From: Lepidostoma basale
Taxonomy: Eukaryota; Arthropoda; Insecta; Trichoptera; Lepidostomatidae
Length of the DNA stretch: 64,000 bases
NCBI GenBank assembly: GCA_022606425.2
Contig: JAHDVF020000240.1
Coordinates: 1,922,001 to 1,986,000 of the forward strand
Reading direction: 5' to 3'
In this document: one piece after another, positions 48,550-58,589 of the stretch
Numbering within the stretch: the stretch's first letter is position 1
Layout of the letters: each line of letters opens with the position of its first letter
The notes under the pieces: generated by a model
Told to the model about the DNA's origin: nothing
Seen by the model: the letters and a program-made list of their open reading frames with translations, nothing else
Database searches by the model: none
Program-made: the position numbers and the translations under genes

Positions 48550-49600
48550 ATGAGTCATAACTGAAAGACTGCAAAATGACGACGTGAAAGAGAATTATGT
48601 AAATATTTTTAATAAGAGAATGAGCAAAGTATGAGATTAATGAATTAAGTGTGGATTATAAATGGAGCCATCTGAAAAAAAGTATATATGAAGTTGCGAA
48701 AGAAGCATACGGGACGTGCAAGCAAAAAAAAAGAATGGTGACGCTTGGTGGGATGAAGAAAATAAAAATCTCTTTAATAAAATTGGAAGAATTTGTTTGC
48801 GGTAGTTGTGACAGTGAAACGTATGTTAGAGCGAAAAAATACATGATATTTGTAAAAATAATGTAAAAGTGGTAAAATAGAGGAAGGTGAACCGTAGAAA
48901 AGAAGGAGGAGAAAAAATTACCCACCACATCCAGGAAATATAAAAATGTTCTGGATGGAGGTTAAAAAATAGTGGAACTCTTCGAAAAACAGACATGTGT
49001 GAAAGCAATATTTTGGGAGAAGACAAAAGAAGTGCAAGATGGATGAATTATTTTAAATTAATGTATGGTAGCGACGTAAAAGTTAATAAAGATGCCAGAG
49101 AAAATGTAAGTGCGGTAGACAGATATGAGGTAAGTAGCATTGAAGAAATAAGCATGAATGAAATTAAGATTGCCTTAAAAAATAATGGAAAATGGTAAAG
49201 CAGGTATTATTGCGTTCTCAAAGAGTTTGTCAAGGTGGCTAGGTAGTTCTTGCGTAGCTATTCAAACTCCTTAACCAATGTGTGGATAAGAGATATACTC
49301 CGCTAGATTGGATGAGAGTGATTATCATGCCTCTATACAAGGGTAAGGGATCCCCTCTGAACTGTAGAAACTACAGGGCTATCAGTCTGCTGAGCTCCGT
49401 TGCCAGACTGTCAGCCAGGTTACTCGTAGAAATGTTTGGGCATTGGAACAAATGAACGATAGAATAATGGTTAAAATGTTGATTACAGGATTAAGAATTG
49501 TAAAATTGTGGAAAACCAAGGAAAACTTGGCATGACCAAATTAATCAAATTCTAAAATAGACGTGGGATAGAGTTACGGATAGCTACAATAATATAAGTG
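48550..49600 (+). mobile_element. TTAG-family LINE with RT core deleted
   Basis: This copy preserves regions upstream of the other fragments. About 48620-48840 encodes WSHLKKSIYEVAKEAYGTCK and WWDEENKNLFNKI (linker between endonuclease and RT). 48995-49200 encodes GEDKRSARWMNYFKLMYGSD, EISMNEIKIALKNNGK. 49200-49435 encodes RYTPLDWMRVIIMPLYKGKG, SPLNCRNYRAISLLSSVARL, the first RT motifs. At about 49436 it jumps to FGHW and KPRKTWHDQINQILK near the 3' end, so the catalytic YADD part is lost. Several frameshifts are present. Confidence 0.8.
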
Positions 49601-49659
49601 TTCAGTAAACGAATGTTGATGGCTTTATGGTTGTCAATTGTAAAATGTAGTTTTGTAAA

Positions 49660-49990
49660 TTGATTGGTAAGGGCCCGTGAAAATCGCTAAGATTTTCTTT
49701 CCCTTCGCCCGCGCCGTCCGCTCTGCACTGGGGCGACGCGAGCGCGGTTCCACTACGGGCAGAAATTTAATTGGGTCCGTGCTCTGCATACTTGATTGCA
49801 CCGCGATTATACTCCGCGCCGAGTGCGTGGGCACTGCGCCGCTCTACCGCTAGCCTACTTCCGTCCCATTTTTAGGCGCTTAGTATTGACGTGCTTGAAT
49901 TCACAATCTACGGAAACATTAATTTGCTCTCGAGACTCGACAAATACGCGTGTAGTGGTGTTTGTTGTAAGGCGCAACGTAACGATTTTG
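49660..49990. other. GC-rich island
   Basis: CCCTTCGCCCGCGCCGTCCG, GGGGCGACGCGAGCGCGG and GGCACTGCGCCGCTCTACCG make this the most CpG-dense segment of the window. No repeat match, no recognised exon. It may be a promoter or a 5' exon region of an unknown transcript. Confidence 0.35.
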
Positions 49991-50109
49991 CGTGAAATCT
50001 TATTATCACCATGAGTTTGACGATTACGTGGCTAAAAGCTTTCTAATAATAGGCGCAGTATATAATATTGTTAATTATATTGTTAACTAAAGTCACAGTA
50101 ATCAAACAC

Positions 50110-50520
50110 AACTCTAGTGCGTTATTCTATCTTTTCGAGAGCCTTGAGAACGTTGTATTATAGATACACAATGAAAAACAAGCAGCTAGCACATGTATCT
50201 ACGATGAGATATCTCGGAATCATCTATGAGTGTAGGCTGACTTTTCATGCTCATATTGAGAGGAATCGTGACATTGCACGGAAGATTTTGGGCTTCATAA
50301 TTCGGGATTTAAAAGTGGATCTGTGATATGGTGCCCTAGTGAAGTGAGATGTTCCGCATTAGCATTCCAGCATTAGCTGGAGAGGGTTCAAAAAAATCTA
50401 AGGTGGCTATCCGTGGCTCTAGAAATGTTGGGGACCAGCTCTCCGTTGCTTCAAAGAGATCGGCATCTCATAACACGTTTCTTTAGAGATACTGATTTTA
50501 TTGAATTTTTATAAGTTAAC
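50110..50520 (+). mobile_element. Jockey-like LINE fragment
   Basis: The frame MRYLGIIYECRLTFHAHIER, NRDIARKILGFIIRDLK matches the LGV-x-x-D-x-x-LTF-x-x-HI block after the RT domain. After a break, IWCPSEVR, LERVQKNLRWL and LLQRDRHLITRFFRD follow, which are the next blocks in the same family. Sequence between them is missing. Non-functional. Confidence 0.72.
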
Positions 50521-50629
50521 ACAGCATCTAAAATTTTGTCTTAACAAATGATAAAGACGCAATCTCATTATTTTTAATATACCTGTGGTAAATATTATTC
50601 TATATAAAAACAACAAAAAATCAAGGGTA

Positions 50630-50709
50630 GGCACAGATACCACACCACTCTATCCCGACAGACATCTCTAGATTCCTCTACATTCAAATAGCCAGTCATA
50701 CATCCAAGT
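50630..50709 (-). mobile_element. TTAG-family LINE, left part of split copy
   Basis: The minus-strand frame CMTGYLNVEESRDVCRDRVV, WYLCLP is the end of the LINE protein. It continues at 51740-51970 beyond the plus-strand LINE that split it. Confidence 0.8.
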
Positions 50710-51739
50710 GTCAGAGTAAATGGGGATCTTACAGCCTGGTTTGATATCAATAAAGGTGTAAAACAGGGGTGTGTAATGTCTCCATGGTTGTTTAATCTAT
50801 ATATGGACAAGTGTATGAAAGAGCTGAAAGGGTTGGAAGCAGGTGCAAAAATGAACGGTGTGTCAGTAAGCTGTTTGTTGTATGCGGACGACGCTGTGCT
50901 ACTTGCAGACAATGAGCACGAACTGCAAGCCCTGGTGTCTAGTATGTATGAGGTATGCAAGCGATACGATTTGATGATGAATGTGAATAAGTCCAAGGTA
51001 ATGATTTTCGAAAAAGAAGGAAGACGGAAGAAGATAACAGTCTGCAACATTAGTGTAAACGGTGAAAATCTGGAACAAGTGGATGAATTTGTTTATTTAG
51101 GAAGTATGTTTACAAAGGATGGGAGGGTGGAGAAAGATATTGAAAGAAGGGTTGGGGCAGGCAACAGAATAAATGGTGCACTTAAAGTTGTCATCGCAAA
51201 CAAAAGCCTATCCAAAAAAGCCAAGATGGCAGTTCACAATGGTGTTCTTGTGCCGACCCTTATGTATGGAAGTGAAGCATGGAACTGGCAAAAGAAGGAT
51301 GAAAGTAGAATAAATGCAGTAGAAATGAGATCTCTAAGACGAATGTGTGGCAAATCTGTATATGATAGAGTGACAAATGCAAGTATAAGTATAAGTGAAT
51401 GTGGTGCGAATGAAAGTGTTATGAACAAAATAAGGAAAGGGTCATTAAGATGGTTTGGACACATGGAAAGAATGAGTGAAGACAGAATGGTAAAGAAGTT
51501 ATATGTAAACGGCGTGAACGGAGCTAGAAATAGAGGAAGGCCGAGGAAAACGTGGCGCGATCAAATCAATCAAATATTGAATGTCGGACACGTGAGGAGT
51601 CGGAGAAATCGACGTGCGTGCATGACAAGATGTATGAATGTAGAGGAAGCGAGAGAAGTGTGTCAGGACAGAACAGTGTGGCGTTCCATTCTTTCTGCGT
51701 ACCCCTCCGGGGAGACGGCGTGATGGTTAGTTAGTTAGT
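50710..51739 (+). mobile_element. Youngest TTAG-tailed LINE copy, 11-bp target duplication
   Basis: TACATCCAAGT occurs at 50699-50709 and again at 51740-51750. The element is 5'-truncated within the RT domain and ends GACGGCGTGATGG, (TTAG)n. It has the longest open frame in the window, so it is recent. It lies inside an older minus-strand copy of the same family (50630-50709 plus 51740-51970). Confidence 0.92.
50776..51723 (+). CDS. Non-LTR retrotransposon reverse transcriptase, C-terminal part
   Basis: This 315-codon frame is open at its 5' side to 50710 (VRVNGDLTAWFDINKGVKQG before the first M), so M at 50776 is not the real start; the real one lies in sequence that was never copied. Residues 1-10 (CVMSPWLFNLYMD) and YADDAVLLA (Y36) are RT motifs, with the two catalytic aspartates at 38 and 39. 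LGSMF (about 105) and YGSEAWNW follow; the tail has SLRWFGHMERM and RGRPRKTWRDQINQ, then a Cys/His-poor end CMNVEEAREVCQDRTVWRSI. The enzyme would reverse-transcribe element RNA at a nicked target, but the endonuclease and the first RT motifs are missing. A six-base insertion (SISI) distinguishes it from 56651. Confidence 0.9.
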   Translation: MSPWLFNLYMDKCMKELKGLEAGAKMNGVSVSCLLYADDAVLLADNEHELQALVSSMYEVCKRYDLMMNVNKSKVMIFEKEGRRKKITVCNISVNGENLEQVDEFVYLGSMFTKDGRVEKDIERRVGAGNRINGALKVVIANKSLSKKAKMAVHNGVLVPTLMYGSEAWNWQKKDESRINAVEMRSLRRMCGKSVYDRVTNASISISECGANESVMNKIRKGSLRWFGHMERMSEDRMVKKLYVNGVNGARNRGRPRKTWRDQINQILNVGHVRSRRNRRACMTRCMNVEEAREVCQDRTVWRSILSAYPSGETA

Positions 51740-51970
51740 TACATCCAAGTACATTTTTCCGACTTCTTACATGGGGGACGCATACTTTTGTGGGGACGTA
51801 TACATTTCATTTGTTTAAACCAATGCAATGATCATTTCATAATTTTGCTTTTAATATTTTCTGCCGATCTACAATCCTTTCTAATCAGCATTTGGAACCC
51901 ATCATAATTCGTTTTATTGCATATACGTCTTAGGGACGTCATCTCTACCGCATTTACATAAGTATTGACT
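51740..51970 (-). mobile_element. TTAG-family LINE, right part of split copy
   Basis: After the second TACATCCAAGT the minus-strand LINE continues: on the minus strand CCCATGTAAGAAGTCGG, then KCIKCI-like decayed frames, and CTAAGACGTATATGC near the RMC segment. It is much older than the insertion. Confidence 0.65.
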
Positions 51971-52193
51971 CTGTAGCCATTATAACAGCACTAAAAAATA
52001 AAGTTTCACACTCTAGTATATATTGAGTGATGGATATAAACTATTAATCGAAGTGTAAATAAAATACGACAGACTCTTTAGCAAAATATTTCCTGCAAAT
52101 GAATTCTTTTCACAAAGTCGAATAATGAGTTGTACATGCCATTTCAACCACAAGTGAGCTTAGTGCGACTGTGACGTGTGTGTATTTTTCCAG

Positions 52194-52367
52194 ACTTCAA
52201 TGGCTGTCATACGGTGGAAGTCTGTTGAAAAGTGTGCTCAATGCATTGCGAGCTCTCTCGATGTATGCGATGGGAGTACTGACACATCCCCGCTCGTGTG
52301 TACCCTATCAAACAATCAATTCGGGGAGTGCTCTTCAGGCGAGGTTGCAACAGCCATAAACTATTAA
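52194..52367 (+). CDS. Candidate terminal exon, small cysteine-rich peptide
   Basis: GTGTATTTTTCCAG at 52180-52193 is a good splice acceptor. The frame after it reads TSMAVIRWKSVEKCAQCIAS, SLDVCDGSTDTSPLVCTLSN, NQFGECSSGEVATAINY and stops at 52365-52367. It has five cysteines (C-x2-C-x8-C-x10-C-x8-C) and codon use without A/T bias, unlike the surroundings. An M inside the frame (52200) could start translation, but an upstream exon is more likely. The spacing recalls small secreted or Ly6-like cysteine domains; I do not assign a family. No match to a mobile element in the window was seen. It could still be a chance frame. Confidence 0.35.
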   Translation, partial: TSMAVIRWKSVEKCAQCIASSLDVCDGSTDTSPLVCTLSNNQFGECSSGEVATAINY

Positions 52368-52379
52368 TTCAGAAATCGT

Positions 52380-52700
52380 GTAATTTTTCTGTATTTACTA
52401 TATTATGTTTTATTTTTATTTTTACTAGCCTTGGCTCATACCCATGACCTTTCGTCTTATTCAGTTCTGTACTCAAGTCTAACCTGCCCGTACCCATGGC
52501 CACTCCTTGCCACCGTCCTTCGGTCACCTCTCCACATTATTTTCTGCCCAGGTAGTCAGGTTCAAATGTCGGATCCAATCCCCCACATCATCCAAGAAAG
52601 AAATTTCTAACTCTCGAGAATACAATTAACAAAATAAAAAAGCGCTGATAACTTTCGGAGATTTTAGATTTGAAACAAGCGAAAGTTTACATTTTTATTT
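52380..52700. other. Mixed sequence, nothing recognised
   Basis: 52430-52620 is pyrimidine-rich and balanced (CACTCCTTGCCACCGTCCTT). No repeat partner is found. Confidence 0.3.
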
Positions 52701-52709
52701 ATATATCTT

Positions 52710-53130
52710 CTTCTTCTTTCTGTGTCCTGTCAGGTCTCTCTAACGTCGACTATCACCCTTAAGTAGGCCTTCCTGTCCTGAGCAGCTCGGTCTTCATAGT
52801 GATGACCTGGGGAAAAATATCCAGAGTGGTATCCCCATGCCTTCTCTGGAGGATTTTCTGTCGGGGTTACCTTTCCTTAGCTGGGTGAATCCAGTTTTAT
52901 GGCGCTGGAATGTCGCCATTTGTCATCTCTCTATCTGCTATGGCACTAAGTAATATGTGCCACATTACCCGGGGTTTGCGGGGTCTTTAAAAAGACCTCT
53001 CGTGGATGCTAGAGAGTTGGATTTGATAGTAGTGTTGCTGTTGTAAATGCAACATGGCGCTTTACGACATTTTGTAGAGGCATACTTTCCAGCAAAACAT
53101 TCCCATCGTAGCCCTACTACCCTTTTGAAC
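52710..53130. repeat. Dispersed repeat shared with 31060-31410
   Basis: TTTTATGGCGCTGGAATGTC, CTCTCTATCTGCTATGGCAC, GGGGTTTGCGGGGTC, GCTAGAGAGTTGG, AGTGTTGCTGTTG and CATACTTTCCAGCA follow the same order as in the other copy. The start at 52712 (TTCTTCTTTCTGTGTCCTGT) suggests a minus-strand GAA-tailed LINE end. Confidence 0.6.
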
Positions 53131-53344
53131 CCTTTTTATTATTATTTATATGTACATATATTTATTTATTCACGCACGTATTCGAATGCAACGTTGTGTC
53201 AAATTTCAAAGCAATCGGAAAATAACTTTAAAAGATTCAAGATTAATTTCCTTTTTTTATTTATGTATTATAGATAAAATTTCATTTCAATGATTTTCTA
53301 TTTTGGAGGTTAAATATGTCTTTATGTTTTTATGATGTTGGGAA

Positions 53345-53655
53345 AATCCATGTTACTTGTCTTTTTAGACCGATGTTTCGGGGATCGTTGCAGTCTCAAT
53401 CAACAATGTAGTTGCAGTACTTTGAAGCACAGCGCAAGTAAGAAGCTGCAGTTGGAGGAGGAGAAAGGAGAGACCATCAAAAGACGGTGGCGGCTCCACT
53501 GCCAGTGCCTTCCCCAGTTCTAGATGCCCAAGAGTGTGTGGGTTCAGGATTGACATCTTTGTGGACCCACAACCGTGAAGGGCAGTCTTCTTCGGACACA
53601 AGAAACATCTGATGACGATGATGATGATATCTCCAAAACATGTTATGTGTATAAT
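53345..53655. repeat. HH5 arms separated by about 210 bp
   Basis: Minus arm (about 53370-53405): GAGACTGCAACGATCCCC then GAAACATCGGTC, an HH5 core with decayed box. Plus arm (53608-53650): CTGATGA, then GATATCTCC and AAAACATGTT. The bases between (53410-53605) are GC-balanced and unassigned. Confidence 0.45.
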
Positions 53656-53659
53656 TTTT

Positions 53660-53800
53660 ATTCTTCTTCGCAGTTTCAATCCTAATGATTGGTTTCTAAC
53701 AAAGTCTTCACCCTCGTCCTCCACTCCGCTTGGTCTTCAGCAACCCTTTACAACTACTCAATTCATATCATCGCACACCAGTTTAGATATTCGCGTCTCC
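53660..53800 (-). mobile_element. LINE 3' end, GCETW family
   Basis: TTCTTCTTCGCAGTTTCAAT, CCTAATGATTGGTTTCTAAC and CCACTCCGCTTGGTCTTCAG match 59228-59330 and 5640-5720. Confidence 0.7.
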
Positions 53801-53930
53801 ATATATATTTAAATAAATAATGTTGTACACTACTTAAAATTATTCCTTCAAATTAAAAATACAATTTCATAGTGATCATATCTTAATAATGAAAAAAAAA
53901 ATACATTTTTAAAAACAAATGTACAATATA

Positions 53931-54426
53931 ACTAACTTACTAAACTAACTAACAATCACGCCGTCTCCCGAAGGGATAAGCAGAAAGAATGGACTGCCAC
54001 ACTTTTTTCTCTGACATATTTATCTCGCTTCCTCAACATTCATACATCGTGTAATGCACGCGCGTCAATTTCTCTGACTCCTCACGTGGCCGATATTCAA
54101 AATTTGATTTATTTGATCGTGCCACGTTTTCCTCGGTCTACCTCTATTTCTAGTTCCATTTACATCGCTAACATATACTTTTCTTACCATTATTTCTTCA
54201 CTAATTTTTTTCATGTGTCCAAACTAAGAAGATTCGAACGATCCTTTCATTATTTTGTTCAAAACACCATCATTCGCACCACATTCACTTCTTATACTTT
54301 TATTCGACACTCTATCATACACAGAGTATCCACACATTCGTCTAAGAGATCTCATTTCTACTGAATTTATTCTACTTTCATCCTTCTTTTGCCAGTTCCA
54401 TGCTTTGCTTCCATACATAAAGATTT
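53931..54426 (-). mobile_element. TTAG-tailed LINE with 12-bp target duplication
   Basis: ATGTACAATATA is duplicated at 53919-53930 and 54427-54438. The minus-strand coding part reads MYGSKAWNWQKKDESRINSV, RSLRRMCGYSVYDRVSNKSI, SECGANDGVLNKIMKGSF, then a small insertion shifts the frame; RPRKTWHDQIN follows. The tail is GTTAGTTTAGTAAGTTAG. Confidence 0.87.
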
Positions 54427-54439
54427 ATGTACAATATAT

Positions 54440-54590
54440 TGAGATGAGGTTCGCAACCCATCACACGGCGTCTCCGGCGGGGCGAAAAGAGAAGGATGGA
54501 GTGCCGCATCGGTTAAAGTGTGACAGTCCATTCATTCTGCCTACCCTTTCGGAGAGACGGCATGATGGTTAGTTAGTTAGTTAGTTTATT
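54440..54590 (+). mobile_element. SINE-like element with LINE 3' end
   Basis: ACACGGCGTCTCCGGCGGGG, CGAAAAGAGAAGGATGGAG, TGCCGCATCGGTTAAAGTGT and the common 3' end GGAGAGACGGCATGATGG with (TTAG)n. It is the copy with the longest readable 5' part apart from 18247-18576. Confidence 0.7.
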
Positions 54591-54597
54591 TAGTTAA

Positions 54598-54665
54598 AAA
54601 AACTATTGTTTGTGTCTTTGATCGGTTTCGGCAACTTGCTGCCATCTTCTGGTGGAAGATTGACC
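54598..54665 (-). repeat. HH6 arm with hammerhead-like core
   Basis: On the minus strand (54605-54656): CAGAAGA (one change from CUGANGA), T, stem II GGCAGC/GTTGCC with loop AA (six pairs, one G-U), GAAA, stem III ACCGAT, then C. The outer words AAAGACACAAACA match 25015-25030. Confidence 0.6.
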
Positions 54666-54749
54666 AGAAATATCAAATATTAGAATTTTTTTTTCACACC
54701 ATAATTTTTAATAAATATAAATTTTATTATAAGATTTATTACAAATCAT

Positions 54750-55050
54750 ACATGAATGTGTATCTCACTTTATTTAACTCACAATACCGCGGATGTGGGT
54801 GCGGGATTCTACGTTTTATTATCGCGAGAAATAGGAATAGCCAGCCCATACAACTGGGATCCAGTAACCCACATTTGCCTTCTATTATCAGCCCATATAA
54901 CCAGGGAGACGCGCTCGTATTGTGTTTTCTCCCAGAGGCACTATACCGCTATTCTCCATACTTGGGATGATTTGGGCAACACAATATTTTCCAATATTAT
55001 TTTTGTAGGAAGGAATAAAATCGCTTTGGGAAATTTATATTAGGTTGATG
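54750..55050. other. Unassigned balanced sequence
   Basis: Two overlapping plus-strand frames are open for 72-95 codons (one starts MCISLYLTHNTADVGAGFYV) without a recognised domain. CAATACCGCGGATGTGGGTG occurs once. Unknown. Confidence 0.3.
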
Positions 55051-55639
55051 TGGTTCTGATAACCCGAATTCGGTTGAATTTAGTTAAATATTTTGGACTA
55101 CAAACTGTTCTATCCTACCCCTGAAGAGAAATTCGCATTAGAACGTAAACTAAATAGGCTTGTATTTTTCCGGAAACACTGTGATGTTTCAACATTATTA
55201 ACTGTTCCATTAGAAAAACTTATTTTTCATTTTCGATTTATTTGAAAAAAAATTCTCAAATACTTCAGATACATTAATTTACAATTATAAGAACAAAAAA
55301 ACGTTAATGCCCAAGATATTATATTATTTTAAAGCCACACCACTAGTCAAGTGCTTTATACTAAAATTGTGAAAGGAGAAAAATCAAACAATAGAAATTT
55401 CAAAGTGATGAGTCATATAAAATTAAACATTTATAAAGAAACAAACAACAATTCTAAGAAAGCGAACTACGAGTATAATAGCTATATGGTATTAATAAGA
55501 AAGAGGAAATATTATTACGGTTTTGTAGAATTATACAATGAAATTTTATTGAATGTTATTATGTATTTAAAATGAATGGGCATGAATTTCGTTGTTTATC
55601 ACTATTTTTATTATTATTATTTACATTATTTATTGTTTC

Positions 55640-55850
55640 TTGAACAATGATGAAAAACTCCATATTAAATAATTCATACGAATGAAAACGTCAGTTTTCT
55701 AGAAAATTTATTATATTTTTTGGGAATGACATGTTTCGCCCTTCTTAGGCATTATCAAATGTTTACGACATTTGATAATGCCATAAAATATAATAAAACT
55801 TCTAGAAAACTGACGTTTTAATTCGTATTAATTATTATACAAAAAGAAAA
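55640..55850. repeat. HH3 fold-back element
   Basis: Arms CGAATGAAAACGTCAGTTTT, CTAGAAAATTTATTATATTT are mirrored by TATAATAAAACTTCTAGAAA, ACTGACGTTTTAATTCG. Minus core about 55727-55765: TTGATAA, T, GCC/GGC stem II, GAAA, ACATGT, GTC. The plus arm keeps TTGATAATGCC (from 55771) but lost GAAA to stem III. Confidence 0.68.
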
Positions 55851-56570
55851 AATCCCAAATGTCTTCATGAAAGAGTACGATAATATTTTGAGTTCAAGCG
55901 AGCAAGAGAAGAGTACTTTGATTCCCTTCGAAAATAATTCGAAATGTACACGATGCGCACGCCCGAAAACGTTTCTGGATAATTTTGAAATTTGTTCTGA
56001 TTGTTGTTTTATGAAAGAAATGTAGAAAACAAAATGAGAATTTGATAATGTTAATTGAGATATTTTTAACGTGTGCAAAAAAATATTTATTTTTCATTTC
56101 TGATTACGATTGTAGAGTGAGCTAATTTTTTATTGGGAAGAAAATCTTTAATTATCATAAAAAAAACAATCACTACGATTTTAGTCAATGTATATAGAAT
56201 CTCAATAGTATTGCGGTGTTTTCGAATCAGTTGGAAAAATACAATTTAAAATCACAAAAGTGTAATTAATTGCATTGGTTCAATTGTGTGAAATAATGGA
56301 TTTCCTTCGCCCCACATAATGGTCGTACTCGGTCAGTGGAACGGACAATGGAATTCGAAGATAAAAGGAAAACGACGCATTGAGGGCAACCTCAGTCTCC
56401 ACTATTCCGACACCCGAGCTGTAGAACCATCTTATAAATGTGTTAGTACATATAATATGTACAAATTATGAATGCTCAATACATAAAGATCGAGTTGATA
56501 CATTATCAGAAGATCAAATAAAACAGTTTTAAACATAAAAAAGCACAAAAATATCACGTTTGCTTAAAAA
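55851..56570. other. No gene recognised
   Basis: AT-rich, with a mixed patch at 56310-56430; single-copy in the window. Confidence 0.35.
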
Positions 56571-57400
56571 AATAATCAAATGATTTTACTGAAATCTCTT
56601 TTCAGGTTCATTTGAAATGATAATTAAATAACGGTGAAAATCTGGAACAAGTGGATGAATTTGTTTATTTAGGAAGTATGTTTACAAAGGATGGGAGGGT
56701 GGAGAAGGATATTGAAAGAAGGGTTGGGGCAGGCAACAGAATAAATGGTGCACTTAAAGTTGTCATCGCAAACAAAAGCCTATCCAAAAAAGCTAAGATG
56801 GCAGTGCACAATGGTGTTCTTGTGCCGACCCTTATGTATGGAAGTGAAGCATGGAACTGGCAAAAGAAGGATGAAAGTAGAATAAATGCAGTAGAAATGA
56901 GATCTCTAAGACGAATGTGTGCCAAATCTGTTTATGATAGAGTGACAAATGCAAGTATAAGAAGTGAATGTGGTGCGAATGAAAGTGTTATGAACAAAAT
57001 AAGGAAAGGGTCATTAAGATGGTTTGGACACATGGAAAGAATGAGTGAAGACAGAATGGTAAAGAAGGTATATGTAAACGGCGTGAACGGAGCTAGAAAT
57101 AGAGGAAGGCCGAGGAAAACGTGGCACGATCAAATCAATCAAATATTCAATGTCGGTCACGTGAGGAATCGGAAAAATCGACGTGCGTGCATGACAAGAT
57201 GTATGAATGTAGAGGAAGCGAGAGACGTATGTCAGGACAGAACAGTGTGGCGTTCCATTCTTTCTGCCTACCCCTCCGGGGAGACGGTGTGATGGTAAGT
57301 TAGTTAGTTAGTTAAGTCCTTCCACTTTTGTCTTTATTTCGACAGCGAACGGTTTCGCCAGGCTCGCTGGCAATGATAGACTGGTGACACTATTGTGACT
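56571..57400. repeat. HH2 element split by a LINE
   Basis: Left arm 56571-56634 (GATTTTACTGAAATCTCTTT, AATGATAATTAAATA) and right part 57316-57400 (CCTTCCACTTTTGTCTTTAT, CGACAGCGAACGGTTTCGCC, AGGCTCGCTGGCAATGATAG) are one HH2 arm. The words between ATTAAATA and CTTCCACTTT in intact copies are missing, so the insertion came with a small target deletion. The core (minus, about 57345-57385) has box CTATCAT and stem II GCCAG/CTGGC with GAAA. Confidence 0.68.
56635..57315 (+). mobile_element. TTAG-tailed LINE, 213-codon open frame
   Basis: It begins within the coding region at ACGGTGAAAATCTGGAACAA. The frame MDEFVYLGSMFTKDGRVEKD through NRGRPRKTWHDQINQIFNVG to WRSILSAYPSGETV is intact from 56651 to 57292. 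It covers only the region after the catalytic YADD. It is about 97 % like 50710-51739 over the shared part by eye. No clear target duplication is visible; the target HH2 arm lost about 16 bases. Confidence 0.88.
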
Positions 57401-57529
57401 TAGTCGTTTATACACATACAGTACAGCACATTAAATATGTAAAATTTACTGAATTTAAACAAAAACGACGATTTTATTGAAATATGGGACCACAATATTA
57501 ATGCTTACGATTTTTTTATGATTAATAAT

Positions 57530-57835
57530 GAAATAAAACAATCTTTTTTTGACTACTTCCACTTTTGTCTTTATTTCGACAGCGACCGCTTTCGGTGACA
57601 CTATTGCAAACTATTACAAATAACTGTAATAGCAATATTTAAATTCAGTAAATTTACCATAATTATATTAAGATTATTTTTGTATGTTAACCACCCCTGT
57701 TCTGTATGTAAAGGACTCAGTTTGCAATAGTGACACTAGTCTGTCGAAGCCAGCGAGCCTGGCGAAACCAGTCGCTGTCGAAATAATGGCAAAAGTGGGA
57801 GTAGTTAAAAAACATCGTTTTATTTCATTATTAAA
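57530..57835. repeat. HH2 fold-back element, both arms
   Basis: Minus arm: ACTACTTCCACTTTTGTCTT, TATTTCGACAGCGACCGCTT then directly CGGTGACACTATTG, so its stem II is deleted. Plus arm core 57736-57780: CTGTCGA, then A for T, stem II GCCAG/CTGGC, GAAA, ACCAGT, GTC, stem I TAGT/GCTG. The centre 57600-57735 has TTGCAAACTATTACAAAT mirrored in part. Confidence 0.7.
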
Positions 57836-57839
57836 AAAA

Positions 57840-58585
57840 ATTACATTAATATTAGTAATTTCATGCTAGAAATTCATTGTGAATAATGAAAATGACAAAA
57901 AAAAAAGAATTTTAAATAATAATTTTTTTTTTACAACCGAAAGGTAAATTTTTATTTACGTGTAGAAGTTTTGTATTTTGTTTGATGTATTCTGATACAA
58001 AATGCTGATGTGTTATTCATAATCACAGGTGGGTCAAATCTAAAATTATTGTCCTTTCCAGAATTCGAGTGCAACTATCGGTGTTAGAAGGGTGTAGTCT
58101 GCTCGGGGATGCGTTGTTTCGGAGTAACATTCAACAAGGAATTTCAATTAGCCATAATACGTTACTCTACGACTGAACGGGGTTTACAGGGTCTCATACA
58201 GGTGAGTTAGTTCATATGAGACGTACTTTATAATAGAGTAATACAGTGCATATCCGTGCGTTTTTGTTACAGTTTTCATCCAACTGCATATATTTTGTAC
58301 ATATGTCTTATAATAATAAATACAAGGTGCTGCAACTGATTATCTAAAGCACACAGAAGTTTCGAGAGAATCTGACTAAAATACCTACAAACAACGTTCA
58401 GTTCCAGCACAATCTCACTTTAGAGTTGCTGTATCAAAAATAAAAATGGTCAAGATGTTGTCTAACCTCCGATTGTAAAAGACAATAAGAAGAATATGAA
58501 AGGGTTGTGGGTGATCTTAAAATTTGCTTGTAATTTCTCCCAAAAACTAAATTACTAAATAACACACTGTGTTCTTTTAACATCA
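57840..58585. other. No gene recognised
   Basis: 58020-58230 is balanced (GGGGATGCGTTGTTTCGGAG) and single-copy. Confidence 0.35.
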
Positions 58586-58589
58586 TAAC

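Noticed and set aside
48550..49600. Host gene fragment encoding WWDEENKNLF and related segments
   Set aside because: The order of motifs and the 3' end match the TTAG-tailed LINE; it is an internally deleted copy.
54750..55050. Protein-coding exon in the balanced segment
   Set aside because: Two frames are open at once and neither shows a domain or splice borders.
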